A DNA stretch of 32,946 nt from Salinivibrio socompensis S35 (GCF_000513715.1 NZ_AQOD01000031.1:1-32946); one strand, 5' to 3'. Positions 1 to 10,741 are shown, counted from the stretch's first letter. A program made the numbers and translations. The notes: generated from the letters alone by a model not told the origin.

Positions 1-68
1 TGATCCGCAACCAAACGTGCTTTTTGAGGCGAGATACGAGCAAAGCGATGTTTAGCAATAGCTTCCAT
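1..68 (-). CDS. rplV: 50S ribosomal protein L22, N-terminal fragment
   Basis: The first 22 codons of ribosomal protein L22 are present, and the gene runs off the left edge. The reading starts MEAIAKHRFARISPQKARLV, which matches the L22 N-terminus. L22 binds 23S rRNA and helps line the exit tunnel. It lies 10 bases downstream of rpsS in the same transcript, the standard S10-operon order. Confidence 0.9.
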   Translation of the reverse strand, partial: MEAIAKHRFARISPQKARLVAD

Positions 69-78
69 TTCTTACCCC

Positions 79-360
<282 letters not shown>

Positions 361-377
361 TTATCCTCTGATAATAA

Positions 378-1202
378 TTACTTGTTACGACGACGTACAA
401 TGTACTTGTCGGTACGTTTGTTCTTACGGGTCTTGAAGCCTTTAGTTGGCATACCCCAAGGTGTAACTGGATGACGGCCACCTGAGGTACGACCTTCACC
501 ACCACCATGTGGGTGATCAACCGGGTTCATTGCAACACCACGTACGCTTGGACGTGCGCCTTTCCAGCGCGCCGCACCGGCTTTACCCAGTTCGCGTAGC
601 ATGTGCTCTGAGTTACCCACTTCACCAAGGGTCGCTCGACCTTCAGCAAGAACCTTACGCATTTCACCGCTGCGTAGGCGGAGTGTGACGTACGCGCCGT
701 CACGAGCAACGATCTGTGCATAAGCACCCGCAGAACGTGCAAGCTGAGCACCTTTACCAGGTTTCAACTCGATGTTGTGGATAGTAGAACCCACTGGGAT
801 GTTACGCATTGGCAGGCTGTTACCTACCTTGATTGCTGCATCTGCACCAGACTGAATCTGATCACCGGCTTTTAGGCCTTTCGGTGCGATGATGTAACGA
901 CGTTCACCATCCGTATACAGTACAAGCGCGATGTTTGCACTACGGTTTGGATCATACTCAAGACGCTCAACTTTCGCTGGGATACCGTCTTTAGTACGTT
1001 TGAAGTCAATTACACGGTAATGATGCTTATGACCACCACCGATGTGACGCACTGTAATTCGACCGTTGTTATTGCGACCACCAGACTTAGAGTTTTTCTC
1101 TAGCAGTGGTGCGTATGGTTTACCTTTATAAAGATCATGGTTAACCACTTTAACAAGGTGACGACGACCCGGTGAAGTCGGCTTACATTTCATAATAGCC
1201 AT
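378..1202 (-). CDS. rplB: 50S ribosomal protein L2
   Basis: L2 is one of the largest and most conserved 23S rRNA-binding proteins and is needed for subunit joining and peptidyl-transferase activity. The 274-residue product has the expected length and starts [20 protein letters not shown]. The conserved C-terminal segment [21 protein letters not shown], cited here only in part, contains the histidine of the family signature near residue 230. The gene is uninterrupted, unlike its three upstream neighbours. It follows rplW by 19 bases and is co-transcribed in the S10 operon. Confidence 0.97.
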   Translation of the reverse strand: MAIMKCKPTSPGRRHLVKVVNHDLYKGKPYAPLLEKNSKSGGRNNNGRITVRHIGGGHKHHYRVIDFKRTKDGIPAKVERLEYDPNRSANIALVLYTDGERRYIIAPKGLKAGDQIQSGADAAIKVGNSLPMRNIPVGSTIHNIELKPGKGAQLARSAGAYAQIVARDGAYVTLRLRSGEMRKVLAEGRATLGEVGNSEHMLRELGKAGAARWKGARPSVRGVAMNPVDHPHGGGEGRTSGGRHPVTPWGMPTKGFKTRKNKRTDKYIVRRRNK

Positions 1203-1221
1203 TTGCTTTTACTCCTCCGTC

Positions 1222-1525
1222 TTACTCAGCGCCGCCAACGAAGTCGATGTCCTGACCTTCTTTCAAGGAAACATACGCTTTTTTCCAGTCGCTACGGCGG
1301 CCTTCACGCATACCTTGACGTTTGGTCTTACCCTTAACGAGAAGGGTACGAACAGACTTCACTTCAACTTCGAACAGTTTTTCAACTGCCGCTTTTGATC
1401 TCTTTTTTCGTTGCTTCTTTAGCTACTTTAAATACAACAGTGTTGTTGCTTTCAGCGGCCATCGTCGCTTTTTCAGAGATGTGCGGAGCACGCAGAACTT
1501 TTAGGATACGCTCTTCAGTGATCAT
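1222..1525 (-). CDS. rplW: 50S ribosomal protein L23 (one apparent frameshift)
   Basis: L23 sits at the mouth of the peptide exit tunnel and docks trigger factor and SRP. Reading from the ATG at 1525 gives [20 protein letters not shown], continuing to KEATKKEIK. The frame then breaks at an AAAA run (plus-strand TTTT, 1393-1396) where the family needs AAA. After removing one base the reading resumes [20 protein letters not shown] and ends [12 protein letters not shown] at 1222. The corrected length is about 100 residues, normal for L23. Its ATG overlaps the rplD stop (ATGA). I treat the extra base as a sequencing error because the gene is essential. Confidence 0.9.
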
Positions 1526-2123
1526 GCCAGCATCTCCTCAACTTGTTTAACTGCATCTGCAGTCATCACGACTTTGTCGAAAGCGATCAAGCTAACTGGG
1601 TCGATAGTATCTGCATCGCGTACGTCAACCTTATAAAGGTTACGTGCGGCCAGGAACAGATTCTCATCAACTTCGGCAGTGACGATAAGAACGTCGCTTA
1701 GCTCAAGTTCTTTCAGCTTAGCAACAAGCTCTTTAGTTTTTGGTGCTTCAACAGAGAAGTTGTCAACCACGATTAAACGCTCTTGACGAACAAGCTCTGA
1801 TAGGATGCTCTTAAGAGCACCGCGGTACATCTTTTTGTTAACTTTCTGAGCATGGTCCTGAGGACGTGCTGCGAAAGTGACACCACCGCTGCGCCAGATT
1901 GGGCTGCGGATTGTACCTGCACGGGCGCGACCAGTACCTTCTGACGCCATGGCTTAGCACCGCCACCAGATACGTCTGAACGAGTTTTCTGAGCGCGAGT
2001 ACCTTGACGGGCACCAGCTGCGTATGCAACGACTACCTGGTGTACCAGGGACTCGTTGAATTCACGCCCGAAGGTAGTTTCGGAAACAGTTAGCGCGTCG
2101 GCGCCTTTGACTACCAATTCCAT
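1522..2123 (-). CDS. rplD: 50S ribosomal protein L4 (one apparent frameshift)
   Basis: L4 binds 23S rRNA at the exit tunnel and in many gammaproteobacteria also represses its own operon by binding the S10 leader. From the ATG at 2123 the product begins [20 protein letters not shown] and reads normally to [11 protein letters not shown]. There one G is missing (plus-strand CC at 1937-1938, expected CCC). In the next frame it continues [20 protein letters not shown] to the stop at 1522. Corrected length is about 200 residues, as expected. A single homopolymer deletion in an essential gene is best explained as a base-calling error. Confidence 0.92.
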
Positions 2124-2139
2124 TACTATCTCCTCGACG

Positions 2140-2769
2140 TTACGCTTTAACGGCTGGTTTAACGATCACGTTGCCACCTGTCGCACCTGGTACTGCACCT
2201 TTAATAAGGAGCAGATTGCGCTCAGCGTCAACACGTACGATCTCTAGATTTTGAGTCGTTACACGCTCAGAACCCATATGACCTTGCCATTTTTTTGCCT
2301 TTGAATACGCGACCTGGAGTCTGACATTGACCGATAGAACCAGGAGCACGGTGAGACAAAGAGTTACCGTGCTCATATCTTGAGTACGGAAGTTCCAACG
2401 CTTAACGCCGCCTTGGAAGCCCTTACCCTTCGACGTGCCAGTAACGTCTACTTTTTTGATTTCGTTGAACAGTTCTACGTTTAGCTCAGCGCCAACTTCA
2501 AACTCTTCATCATTTTCCAAACGGAATTCCCACAAACCGCGGCCTGCTTCGACACCTGCTTTCGCGAAGTGACCAGCTTGTGCCTTGTTGACACGGCTTG
2601 CTTTCTTCTCGCCTGTAGTGATTTGAATTGCTGCATAACCATCTACTTCAGGCTTACGTACCTGAGACACACGGTTTGCTTCAACTTCAACTACGGTAAC
2701 CGGGATAGAAACGCCATCTTCGTTGAAGATACGAGTCATACCGACTTTACGACCGACTAGACCAATCAT
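2140..2769 (-). CDS. rplC: 50S ribosomal protein L3 (two compensating frameshifts)
   Basis: L3 is an early 23S-binding protein whose loop reaches the peptidyl-transferase centre. The 209-residue frame is open throughout, but about 30 residues in the middle are not L3-like (roughly 136-165). The DNA there fits a missing base near 2371 (GG read as G) and an extra base near 2284. Correcting both restores a conserved stretch containing [15 protein letters not shown] and [20 protein letters not shown]. The ends are normal: [15 protein letters not shown] at the start and a typical VIVKPAVKA tail. It is the second gene of the S10 operon. Confidence 0.93.
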   Translation of the reverse strand: MIGLVGRKVGMTRIFNEDGVSIPVTVVEVEANRVSQVRKPEVDGYAAIQITTGEKKASRVNKAQAGHFAKAGVEAGRGLWEFRLENDEEFEVGAELNVELFNEIKKVDVTGTSKGKGFQGGVKRWNFRTQDMSTVTLCLTVLLVLSVNVRLQVAYSKAKKWQGHMGSERVTTQNLEIVRVDAERNLLLIKGAVPGATGGNVIVKPAVKA

Positions 2770-2782
2770 TATCTACTCCCCC

Positions 2783-3335
<553 letters not shown>

Positions 3336-3341
3336 AACGGG

Positions 3342-3369
3342 ATTATACCGATACATGATGACTTTGCAA
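3342..3369 (-). promoter_or_regulatory. S10 operon sigma-70 promoter
   Basis: On the minus strand there is TTGCAA (3364-3369), a 16-base spacer and a perfect TATAAT (3342-3347). A GC-rich discriminator (CCCGTTC) follows, as is typical of growth-rate-controlled ribosomal promoters. Transcription would start near 3335. Confidence 0.8.
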
Positions 3370-3391
3370 GCGTCGGTTAAAAATACATCAT

Positions 3392-3418
3392 AAAAAAACG
3401 CGCCTAGCTGGCGCGCGT
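3392..3418 (-). terminator. Rho-independent terminator after bfr
   Basis: On the minus strand a stem of GGCGCG and CGCGCC arms (3399-3404 with 3410-3415) is followed by seven T residues. It lies 33 bases past the bfr stop and just upstream of the S10 promoter, so it insulates the two units. Confidence 0.8.
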
Positions 3419-3450
3419 TTTCCATGACCAACGTTGGATGGGTTTTCAAT

Positions 3451-3939
3451 TTAACCCTTTTCGCTAGCGTCTTCGATAATCTGAGCTTGGTTATAATTGG
3501 CAATACCAACCTTCTCAATCAAGCTAATCTGGGTTTCCAGCCAATCAATATGCTCTTCTTCGTCATCAAGGATGTATTGAAACAAATCCCGTGACACAAA
3601 ATCACGAATGCTTTCAGTATAAGCAATCGCCTCTTTTAAGTCCTCATGGGCTTGCATCTCAACCGCCAAGTCGCATTCAAAAATTTCTTGCGTATCTTCA
3701 CCAATTCTCAGTTTTCCAAGGTCTTGGAGGTTCGGGGTTCCCTCAAGAAACAATATCCTCTCAATCAGCTTATCAGCATGCTTCATCTCATCGATGGATT
3801 CTTCATACTCCTTGTGAGCGATGACTTTTAACCCCCAGTCTTTGAGCATGCGCGCATGAAGAAAGTACTGATTAATCGCAACCAATTCATTGCCGAGTAC
3901 CGTGTTGAGAAATGCTATCGATTTTGGATCGCCTTTCAT
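3451..3939 (-). CDS. bfr: Bacterioferritin
   Basis: Bacterioferritin is a 24-subunit haem-containing shell that oxidises ferrous iron and stores it as a mineral core in the cytoplasm. The 162-residue product carries every ferroxidase ligand at the expected position: E18, E51, H54, E94, E127 and H130. It also has the haem-ligand M52. It is intact and near the family's usual 158 residues. It follows bfd, whose product releases iron from Bfr, 74 bases away. Its Shine-Dalgarno sequence (AAGGAGG at 3948-3954, minus strand) is buried in a long inverted repeat, which suggests translational control. A terminator follows. Confidence 0.97.
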   Translation of the reverse strand: MKGDPKSIAFLNTVLGNELVAINQYFLHARMLKDWGLKVIAHKEYEESIDEMKHADKLIERILFLEGTPNLQDLGKLRIGEDTQEIFECDLAVEMQAHEDLKEAIAYTESIRDFVSRDLFQYILDDEEEHIDWLETQISLIEKVGIANYNQAQIIEDASEKG

Positions 3940-3945
3940 GGCAAT

Positions 3946-3993
3946 AGCCTCCTTATGGTTCTACTTAACAACTGTAGAACCCATAAGGAGGCT
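3946..3993 (-). promoter_or_regulatory. Long hairpin sequestering the bfr ribosome-binding site
   Basis: The bfd-bfr gap contains an inverted repeat with arms 3946-3964 and 3974-3993 and a 9-base loop. In RNA the arms give 13 paired bases, one bulged G, then 6 more pairs. The downstream arm contains the bfr Shine-Dalgarno AAGGAGG, so a transcript carrying both arms would hide it. There is no U tract, so this is unlikely to be a simple terminator. The bulge could be a sequencing error, making a perfect 20-bp repeat. Confidence 0.75.
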
Positions 3994-3998
3994 GTCAA
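3971..3998 (-). promoter_or_regulatory. Putative bfr promoter inside the hairpin
   Basis: On the minus strand TTGACA (3993-3998), a 16-base spacer and TACAGT (3971-3976) form a plausible sigma-70 promoter. Its predicted start, near 3964, falls at the beginning of the downstream hairpin arm. A transcript from here would lack the upstream arm and leave the bfr ribosome-binding site free. The -35 is perfect and the -10 matches four of six positions. Confidence 0.5.
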
Positions 3999-4013
3999 AT
4001 ATTGACCGCTTGT

Positions 4014-4205
4014 TTAGCTCGCTTGCTGCAGTGTAATCAATTGGCTCTCGTCGACTATCACCTCTTTGGCTTGACGCACGCATTTGCCACACTGGGAGCC
4101 CAGTGGTGTCAGCTGCCGTAATTCACGGATACTGGTGATACCTTGCTGACGCACCCAATGTTTGATCGTCTTATCCGACACACTGTGGCAAATACAAACT
4201 AACAT
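4014..4205 (-). CDS. bfd: Bacterioferritin-associated ferredoxin
   Basis: Bfd is a small [2Fe-2S] protein that docks on bacterioferritin and passes electrons to the core so that iron is released as ferrous ion. The start at 4205 gives a 63-residue product beginning MLVCICHSVSDKTI, matching the family. A longer in-frame start at 4304 would add 33 unrelated residues. The four cluster cysteines are present: C4, C6, C39 and C42. It lies directly upstream of bfr. A promoter with an overlapping Fur-like sequence precedes it, fitting iron repression as known for E. coli bfd. Confidence 0.95.
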   Translation of the reverse strand: MLVCICHSVSDKTIKHWVRQQGITSIRELRQLTPLGSQCGKCVRQAKEVIVDESQLITLQQAS

Positions 4206-4227
4206 CTTAGCTATCTCAAAACATGAA

Positions 4228-4264
4228 CTATAACGAGAATAGTTTGCATTGCGGTTGAGGTAAA
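4228..4264 (-). promoter_or_regulatory. bfd promoter with overlapping Fur-box-like site
   Basis: On the minus strand TTTACC (4259-4264), 17 bases and TATTCT (4236-4241) resemble a sigma-70 promoter. The -10 lies inside an AT-rich stretch (4228-4250) that resembles Fur boxes in its ACGAGAATAGTTTGCAT core. About 9 of 14 positions fit the 7-1-7 consensus by eye. Repression by Fur-iron is expected from bfd in other species. The match is suggestive, not strong. Confidence 0.5.
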
Positions 4265-4334
4265 GCCTTTTTATATAACGGTTGGTTATTGACTGATGAT
4301 TCATTTATATCAATATGACGAGATTGAAAAGACA

Positions 4335-4366
4335 ATAAAAAAGGGAGCGCGATGCGCTCCCTTTTA
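4335..4366 (-). terminator. Terminator of the str operon
   Basis: On the minus strand AAGGGAGCGC and GCGCTCCCTT form a perfect 10-bp stem with a 3-base loop, followed by a T run. It lies about 25 bases after the tuf stop codon and ends the rpsL-rpsG-fusA-tuf transcript. Confidence 0.92.
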
Positions 4367-4391
4367 TGGATAAGACTAAACGTCTATCACA

Positions 4392-5576
4392 TTAAGCAAT
4401 GATGTTAGCAACAACACCAGCGCCTACAGTACGGCCACCTTCACGGATAGCGAAGCGCAGACCTTCGTCCATCGCGATTGGTGCGATCAGCTCAACAACC
4501 ATCTTGATGTTGTCACCAGGCATTACCATTTCAACGCCTTCTGGCAGCTCGATCGTACCGGTTACGTCAGTGGTACGGAAGTAGAACTGTGGACGATAGC
4601 CTTTGAAGAACGGCGTATGACGGCCACCTTCATCTTTGCCCAGCACGTAAACTTCTGATTCGAACTTGGTGTGCGGAGTGATTGAACCTGGCTTCGCCAG
4701 TACTTGACCACGCTCAACTTCGTCACGCTTAGTACCACGCAGAAGAACACCTACGTTCTCACCCGCACGGCCTTCGTCTAGAAGCTTACGGAACATCTCA
4801 ACACCGGTACAAGTGGTCTTGGTAGTGTCTTTCATGCCGATGATTTCAACGTCGTCACCAACAGTGATAACGCCTTGCTCAACACGACCCGTTACGACAG
4901 TACCACGGCCTTGGATTGAGAACACGTCTTCGATTGGCAGGATGAACGGTTTGTCGATCGCACGCTCTGGCTCTGGGATGTAAGAATCCAGGGCTTCTGC
5001 AAGTTCAACGATCTTCTGTTCCCACTGCTCTTCACCGTTCAATGCACCCAGTGCAGAACCTTGAATAACTGGGCAATCGTCACCTGGGAAGTCATACTCT
5101 GAAAGTAGCTCACGCACTTCCATTTCAACCAGCTCAAGTAGCTCTTCGTCATCAACCATGTCACATTTGTTCATGAACACGAGGATGTTTGGAATACCAA
5201 CCTGACGGCCAAGTAGGATGTGCTCACGGGTCTGTGGCATTGGGCCATCAGTCGCCGCAACAACCAAGATACCACCGTCCATTTGTGCTGCACCGGTGAT
5301 CATGTTTTTCACATAGTCAGCGTGTCCTGGGCAGTCAACGTGTGCGTAGTGACGGTTTGGTGTATCGTACTCAACGTGAGACGTTGCGATGGTGATACCA
5401 CGATCACGCTCTTCTGGGGCGTTATCGATTGACGCGAAATCACGCGCAGCACCGCCGTATACTTTTGCAAGTACAGTACAGATAGCGGCAGTCAGTGTCG
5501 TTTTACCATGGTCAACGTGGCCAATAGTACCAACGTTAACGTGCGTTTTCGTACGTTCAAATTTTTCTTTAGACAC
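4392..5576 (-). CDS. tuf: Elongation factor Tu
   Basis: EF-Tu is the GTPase that delivers aminoacyl-tRNA to the ribosomal A site. The 394-residue product is full length with GHVDHGKT (residues 19-26), DCPGH (81-85) and NKCD (136-139) as GTP-binding motifs. Domains 2 and 3 follow and end in [15 protein letters not shown]. It is the last gene of the str operon, after fusA, the position called tufA in E. coli. A second copy may exist elsewhere. A strong terminator follows. The gene is intact. Confidence 0.98.
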   Translation of the reverse strand: MSKEKFERTKTHVNVGTIGHVDHGKTTLTAAICTVLAKVYGGAARDFASIDNAPEERDRGITIATSHVEYDTPNRHYAHVDCPGHADYVKNMITGAAQMDGGILVVAATDGPMPQTREHILLGRQVGIPNILVFMNKCDMVDDEELLELVEMEVRELLSEYDFPGDDCPVIQGSALGALNGEEQWEQKIVELAEALDSYIPEPERAIDKPFILPIEDVFSIQGRGTVVTGRVEQGVITVGDDVEIIGMKDTTKTTCTGVEMFRKLLDEGRAGENVGVLLRGTKRDEVERGQVLAKPGSITPHTKFESEVYVLGKDEGGRHTPFFKGYRPQFYFRTTDVTGTIELPEGVEMVMPGDNIKMVVELIAPIAMDEGLRFAIREGGRTVGAGVVANIIA

Positions 5577-5638
5577 GATCGTCTTCCTTCCTAGTTGTGA
5601 GTTAACGGGCTTTGCCTAATAACTCAGAAGTCAGTGTT

Positions 5639-5664
5639 TGATGCCAGCCATCGGGCTGGCATCA
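5639..5664 (-). promoter_or_regulatory. Perfect 11-bp hairpin between fusA and tuf
   Basis: The arms TGATGCCAGCC and GGCTGGCATCA pair perfectly around a 4-base loop, starting 13 bases after the fusA stop. There is no T tract, so it is not a standard terminator. It could be an RNA-processing or mRNA-stabilising element, or a partial attenuator between fusA and tuf. This role is inferred from shape and position only. Confidence 0.6.
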
Positions 5665-5676
5665 GGACCAAAATAA

Positions 5677-7773
5677 TTAGCTACGCTCAGCAATGAGAGC
5701 ATCAGCAATGTTCTTCGGCACTTCACCATACTCGCTAAATTCCATCGAGTATGACGCACGGCCTTGTGTTGCACTACGTAGGTCTGTAGCGTAACCGAAC
5801 ATTTCAGACAGTGGCACTTGGGCACGTACGATCTTCAGACCCGCAGGGCCTTCGTCCATACCACCGATTAGGCCACGACGACGGTTCAAGTCACCAACAA
5901 CGTCACCCATCCACTCTTCTGGCGTGGTTACTTCAACCTTCATCATTGGTTCAAGCATAACAGGTTGCGCGTCGTGTGCACCTTTCTTGAATGCCATTGA
6001 TGCAGCGATCTTAAACGCCATTTCGTTGGAGTCAACATCGTGGTAAGAACCATCGAACAAGGTCGCTTTAACGTCGAGCACTGGATAACCGGCGAGAACA
6101 CCGTTTTTCATTTGCTCTTCAATACCTTTTGATACCGCGCCGATGTATTCACGTGGAACCACGCCACCCACGATTTCGTCAACAAAGACGAAGCCTTCGT
6201 TTGGCTCTGACGGTTCGATCTTCAGCCATACGTGACCGAATTGACCACGACCACCCGACTGCTTAACGAATTTACCTTCAACTTTGGTGCTACCACGGAT
6301 GGTTTCGCGATAAGCAACCTGAGGCTTACCAACGTTACACTCAACATTAAATTCGCGACGCATACGGTCAACGATCACGTCTAGGTGAAGTTCACCCATG
6401 CCCGAGATCAGGGTTTGGCCGGATTCTTCGTCAGACTCAACGCGGAATGATGGATCTTCTGCCGCCAGTTTACCTAGCGCGATACCCATTTTCTCTTGGT
6501 CTGCTTTAGACTTAGGCTCAACCGCGATCTGGATAACTGGATCGGGGAACTCCATACGCTCAAGGATAACTTTTGAATCCATGGCACACAGTGTATCACC
6601 CGTGGTTACGTCTTTTAGACCCACCGCGGCTGCGATATCACCGGCGCGGATTTCTTTGATCTCTTCACGCTTGTTAGAGTGCATCTGTACGATACGGCCC
6701 AAACGCTCACGCTTAAGCTTCACTGAGTTGTATACACTGTCACCAGAGTTCACTACACCAGAGTAAACACGCATAAAGGTCAGCGTACCGACAAATGGGT
6801 CGGTTGCAATTTTAAAGGCTAACGCAGAGAACGGTTCTTTATCGTCGGCATGACGCTCGACAGGGTTACCGTCGTCGTCTTCACCTTTGATCGCTTTAAC
6901 ATCAATCGGTGAAGGCAAGAATTCGATAACCGCATCCAGAACCGCCTGAACGCCTTTGTTTTTAAACGCAGAACCACAGGTTGCTAGCACGATTTCGTTA
7001 TCAAGGGTACGCTGACGCAGCGCTTTCTTGATTTCTTCTTCAGACAGCTCACCTTCTTCAAGGTATTTGTCCATCAATTCTTCAGACGCTTCGGCAGCAG
7101 ACTCAACTAAGAAGTTGTGCCACTCTTCTGCTTGCTCTTTCAGATCGTCTGGAATTTCTTCATAGGTATATGTCATACCTAAGTCTTCTTCGTTCCAGTT
7201 GATCGCTTTCATTTTGATCAAGTCAATCACGCCCTTGAACTGGTCTTCTGCACCAATGTTCAAGTGAATTGGCACAGGGTGCGCACCAAGGCGATTTTTG
7301 ATTTGGTCAACAACACGTAGGAAGTCAGCGCCCGCACGGTCCATCTTGTTGACGAAAACCATACGCGGTACTTCGTATTTGTCAGCCTGACGCCATACGG
7401 TTTCAGACTGAGGCTCCACACCAGATGAACCACAGAATACAACCACTGCACCATCAAGCACACGCAGTGAACGCTCTACTTCGATAGTGAAATCAACGTG
7501 TCCTGGGGTATCGATGATGTTGACACGGTGTTGATCAAATTGATGATCAGAGCCGTGCCAGAATGTCGTGGTCGCTGCAGAAGTGATAGTAATACCACGT
7601 TCTTGCTCCTGCGCCATCCAGTCCATTGTTGATGCGCCATCATGCGTTTCGCCAACTTTGTGATTAACGCCTGTGTAGAACAAGATCCGCTCGGTAGTCG
7701 TGGTTTTACCGGCGTCTACGTGAGCACAAATACCGATGTTACGGTAGCGCTCGATAGGGGTTTTACGAGCCAC
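5677..7773 (-). CDS. fusA: Elongation factor G
   Basis: EF-G is the GTPase that drives ribosomal translocation and, with RRF, ribosome recycling. The 698-residue product has AHVDAGKTT (17-25), DTPGH (88-92) and NKMD (142-145), then the domain II-V architecture, ending ADALIAERS. Length and motifs match str-operon EF-G, as opposed to the shorter paralogue EF-G2. It lies between rpsG and tuf in the conserved order and reads without interruption. Confidence 0.98.
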   Translation of the reverse strand: MARKTPIERYRNIGICAHVDAGKTTTTERILFYTGVNHKVGETHDGASTMDWMAQEQERGITITSAATTTFWHGSDHQFDQHRVNIIDTPGHVDFTIEVERSLRVLDGAVVVFCGSSGVEPQSETVWRQADKYEVPRMVFVNKMDRAGADFLRVVDQIKNRLGAHPVPIHLNIGAEDQFKGVIDLIKMKAINWNEEDLGMTYTYEEIPDDLKEQAEEWHNFLVESAAEASEELMDKYLEEGELSEEEIKKALRQRTLDNEIVLATCGSAFKNKGVQAVLDAVIEFLPSPIDVKAIKGEDDDGNPVERHADDKEPFSALAFKIATDPFVGTLTFMRVYSGVVNSGDSVYNSVKLKRERLGRIVQMHSNKREEIKEIRAGDIAAAVGLKDVTTGDTLCAMDSKVILERMEFPDPVIQIAVEPKSKADQEKMGIALGKLAAEDPSFRVESDEESGQTLISGMGELHLDVIVDRMRREFNVECNVGKPQVAYRETIRGSTKVEGKFVKQSGGRGQFGHVWLKIEPSEPNEGFVFVDEIVGGVVPREYIGAVSKGIEEQMKNGVLAGYPVLDVKATLFDGSYHDVDSNEMAFKIAASMAFKKGAHDAQPVMLEPMMKVEVTTPEEWMGDVVGDLNRRRGLIGGMDEGPAGLKIVRAQVPLSEMFGYATDLRSATQGRASYSMEFSEYGEVPKNIADALIAERS

Positions 7774-7848
7774 AATAGTATCCTCTTGCTAAGGTTAACC
7801 TTAGAAAATGGGTTTGGCGTGCCCCGAACGGGACACGCCATGAAGGCA

Positions 7849-8319
7849 TTACCAGCGGTAATGTGCGAACGCTTTGTTCGCGTCTGCCATACGGTGAACG
7901 TCTTCACGTTTCTTAACAGCAGTACCTTTGTTTTCTGACGCGTCTAGCATCTCGCTTGCTAGGCGCTGAGCCATAGATTTTTCACCACGCTTACGAGCGG
8001 CTTCAACTAACCAACGCATAGCCAGCGCGTTACGACGTACAGGACGTACTTCGACGGGGACTTGGTAAGTTGAACCACCTACACGGCGAGATTTCACCTC
8101 GACCGCTGGGCGTACGTTTTCAAGAGCTTGTTCGAATACAGCCAAGTGCTCTTTACCAGAACGCTCAGCCATGATGTCTAGTGCACCATAAACGATTTTT
8201 TCAGCGGTTGACTTCTTACCGTCAACCATCAGGATGTTTACAAACTTTGCCAGCAATTCTGATCCGAACTTAGGATCTGGAAGAATTTTACGCTGACCAA
8301 TTACGCGACGACGTGGCAT
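7849..8319 (-). CDS. rpsG: 30S ribosomal protein S7
   Basis: S7 nucleates assembly of the 30S head and contacts E-site tRNA. The 156-residue product starts [20 protein letters not shown] and contains the conserved [13 protein letters not shown] and [12 protein letters not shown] stretches. In E. coli, S7 represses translation through the rpsL-rpsG intercistronic RNA. Here that gap is 97 bases, long enough for such a site, although the structure is not obvious by eye. The gene is intact. Confidence 0.97.
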   Translation of the reverse strand: MPRRRVIGQRKILPDPKFGSELLAKFVNILMVDGKKSTAEKIVYGALDIMAERSGKEHLAVFEQALENVRPAVEVKSRRVGGSTYQVPVEVRPVRRNALAMRWLVEAARKRGEKSMAQRLASEMLDASENKGTAVKKREDVHRMADANKAFAHYRW

Positions 8320-8416
8320 GGATTATCTCCGTTGTCTTCTTCAGGTTTTATCCAAAACTTTTCAGTTTTTTCAAAATTCAATTGTTTGAGTGTTTGGCCT
8401 TACTTAACGGAATCCA

Positions 8417-8833
<417 letters not shown>

Positions 8834-8859
8834 CTAGCCCCAATACAACAGGGACGCGA

Positions 8860-8888
8860 AATTTAGGCGTCGGGGTATAGGGTGTCAA
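8860..8888 (-). promoter_or_regulatory. str operon sigma-70 promoter
   Basis: On the minus strand a perfect TTGACA (8883-8888), a 17-base spacer and TAAATT (8860-8865) precede rpsL. The following discriminator (TCGCGTCCC) is GC-rich, as is usual for stringently controlled promoters. Confidence 0.8.
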
Positions 8889-8967
8889 GATTTATACAGA
8901 GATCTTTGCATTGTTTATTTTTCAAGCAGCGTACAGGGGGCGTTCTCGCGCTGTTCAAGCTAGCGTA

Positions 8968-9258
8968 TTACCATGTCATTTGCGTGACATGCTCGACGCT
9001 CAAGCTCACTAATTTATTCATGTCTATAACCTCAGCGCTGGGGTGTAGCTTATCGCCGAGCCCTCGAGCGTGAACATCATCACTGAGCAAATAAATAACA
9101 TGATTCTCGGTAAATAATCGCATCGCCCACTCGCTGTTATCCAGCCCCGCCAGTACCGCATCACCAATTAATACAATCACACTGTCCTGATCGATGTAGT
9201 TCAAGCACAGCGTTAGCGCTTGGTCACGATAGGGAGACGATTTTACTATATGCAGCAC
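8968..9258 (-). CDS. tusB: Sulfurtransferase complex subunit TusB
   Basis: TusB is part of the TusBCD heterohexamer that relays sulfur from TusA to TusE and MnmA for 2-thiouridine in the tRNA wobble position. The 96-residue product starts at a GTG (9258) with GGAG nearby: LHIVKSSPYRDQAL is typical of TusB. It is downstream of tusC by 9 bases, in the conserved order tusD-tusC-tusB before rpsL. The family is divergent, so identification rests on both sequence and context. Confidence 0.9.
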   Translation of the reverse strand: MLHIVKSSPYRDQALTLCLNYIDQDSVIVLIGDAVLAGLDNSEWAMRLFTENHVIYLLSDDVHARGLGDKLHPSAEVIDMNKLVSLSVEHVTQMTW

Positions 9259-9267
9259 GCCGACTCC

Positions 9268-9620
9268 TTAAAAATGCAGTATGCGATCGCACTCTGACAA
9301 TCGCTTTTTGACTTGTTCAAGTGCCAGGACTTGAGTGGGTAAAACGGTCTCTGCTTGCGCCAGCCCACGTGCCGCCAATGAAGCGCGGCACACATAGATG
9401 TCCTCAACGTCACACAGCGGTAGCATTTTAAAGCTGGCAATGTAATCTCGACTCAGTATGTGTTGAGGTTGCTGGCTTCGATCAGTTGGAGGACCCCATC
9501 ACCAATAAAAAAAACCGATAACGTGTCGCAAAACGCCGAGGTGGCGAGTAACGCATCTAGCCCTTCTCGACCGCTCGACGACCCGTGGGGCGACGTAGAA
9601 AAGACAAACCCTATTTGCAT
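9268..9620 (-). CDS. tusC: Sulfurtransferase complex subunit TusC (one apparent frameshift)
   Basis: TusC is the middle subunit of TusBCD. From the ATG at 9620 the DNA encodes [20 protein letters not shown] and [20 protein letters not shown], a clear TusC N-terminus, up to LQLIEAS. One base is missing near 9470 (GG read as G on the plus strand). In the next frame it continues [20 protein letters not shown] and ends SECDRILHF at 9268. The corrected length is 117 residues, normal for TusC. No single open frame spans it, so an automated ORF caller would miss the gene. Confidence 0.88.
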
Positions 9621-9629
9621 GAAGCCCTC

Positions 9630-10022
9630 TTAAAATTGCATGACTCGGTCAGCGGTCAACAAGGCTTCTGCCAGCGAGCCTAGCCCAGCTTGCGAAAAAT
9701 CAGCGGCCAACGTGCTCTGCTGCAAGCCGTGTTGCGCCGCCTCTTGTTCGCTGATAACGCCACGACGCAGCGCAGCGGCAACGCAAGTTTCCAGTTGCAC
9801 TTGATGTTCCCGCGCCAAGGATTGCCATGCCGCAACAATATCAAATTCATCGTTGGCAGGGACAGTGGTCGCCGTACCATTTAGCACTCCGTCTTGGTAG
9901 AAAAATACCTTGCTTATTTGGTGACCTGCCTCAATCGCGGCACAGGCAAACTGATAGGCAGTGCGCGCCAACTGTGACCCATAAGCAGGCTCAGTCACCA
10001 CTAACACATAACGCAAGCTCAT
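9630..10022 (-). CDS. tusD: Sulfurtransferase complex subunit TusD
   Basis: TusD is the catalytic subunit of TusBCD. It carries the persulfide on a conserved cysteine, here C80 in [14 protein letters not shown]. The 130-residue product begins [20 protein letters not shown], matching the DsrE-fold family. Its ATG overlaps the yheO stop by four bases, so yheO-tusD-tusC-tusB is probably one transcript. The gene is intact. Confidence 0.95.
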   Translation of the reverse strand: MSLRYVLVVTEPAYGSQLARTAYQFACAAIEAGHQISKVFFYQDGVLNGTATTVPANDEFDIVAAWQSLAREHQVQLETCVAAALRRGVISEQEAAQHGLQQSTLAADFSQAGLGSLAEALLTADRVMQF

Positions 10023-10741
10023 GATTCAGCCTCTTCCGTTTTCCGCTGTCTAACGTAAAGGTAGACCGTATGCTTAGAGATATTGAGACGCGATGCCACA
10101 CGATGGATAGCATCTTTTATATCAAAAATCCCTTTATCATAGAGCGCCATGACTATCTGGCGGTTTTTGGTGTTGTTAGAGACGGTTTTATCGGCATTGA
10201 CTTCTTCAACCGTCCGCTCAACGGTTTGGTCCACCAGCTCTTCAACATCACTGGCAAAGTTAACGGATGAAGCCGCTTGTTTGGCTTGATCATCAGGGAT
10301 GAAGGCTTGTAATACCTGTGAAAAGGGCGCATCTAAATTGATGTTAATACACAAAAGCCCAATGATACGGTTATCACCATTGCGAATCGCCACCGTGATC
10401 GATTTCATCAAGGTGCCACTTTTTGCACGAGTGAAGTATGCCCGCGAAAAGTTGCGCTCAGAGCCTTCAATGTCTCGCAGCATCCGCAGCGCTAGGTCAG
10501 TGATGGGCGATCCCACTTGTCGACCCGTGTTTTCGCCATTCGCGATCTTAATCGCCGACTTATTTAAATCGTCTAATGCGTGCAGTACGATTTCACAATG
10601 TTCACCAATCAGCGCGGCTAACCCATCCACCACAGCGGCATAAGACCGCAGAATAACGCTGTCCTGCTGATTAAGTGGATTAGGCTCAATGAGCTCATTT
10701 TCCGTCATCATGTTCGCGCCAAAGCCTTCTGTCGGTACCAC
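10019..10741 (-). CDS. yheO: YheO-family PAS/HTH transcriptional regulator
   Basis: This is a predicted cytoplasmic DNA-binding regulator of the YheO family. The N-terminal PAS-like YheO domain covers about residues 25-140 and includes [16 protein letters not shown] and the conserved [15 protein letters not shown]-terminal helix-turn-helix follows (about 185-235: [20 protein letters not shown], then [10 protein letters not shown]). The chosen GTG start at 10741 gives 240 residues, matching E. coli YheO. ATG codons at 10711 or 10708 are alternatives. It overlaps tusD. Its ligand and targets are not known to me. Confidence 0.9.
   Translation of the reverse strand: MVPTEGFGANMMTENELIEPNPLNQQDSVILRSYAAVVDGLAALIGEHCEIVLHALDDLNKSAIKIANGENTGRQVGSPITDLALRMLRDIEGSERNFSRAYFTRAKSGTLMKSITVAIRNGDNRIIGLLCININLDAPFSQVLQAFIPDDQAKQAASSVNFASDVEELVDQTVERTVEEVNADKTVSNNTKNRQIVMALYDKGIFDIKDAIHRVASRLNISKHTVYLYVRQRKTEEAES

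Noticed and set aside
1222-2769. Ribosomal protein pseudogenes (rplW, rplD, rplC)
   Set aside because: Single-base indels at short runs in essential genes, with perfect family sequence in the shifted frame, indicate sequencing error rather than decay.
4014-4304. A longer 96-residue bfd reading
   Set aside because: The first 33 residues are not family-like and overlap the bfd promoter region. The internal ATG at 4205 gives the standard 63-residue protein.
9246-9440. A 64-residue minus-strand open frame starting MPALKCYRC
   Set aside because: It is an alternative frame of the frameshifted tusC gene.
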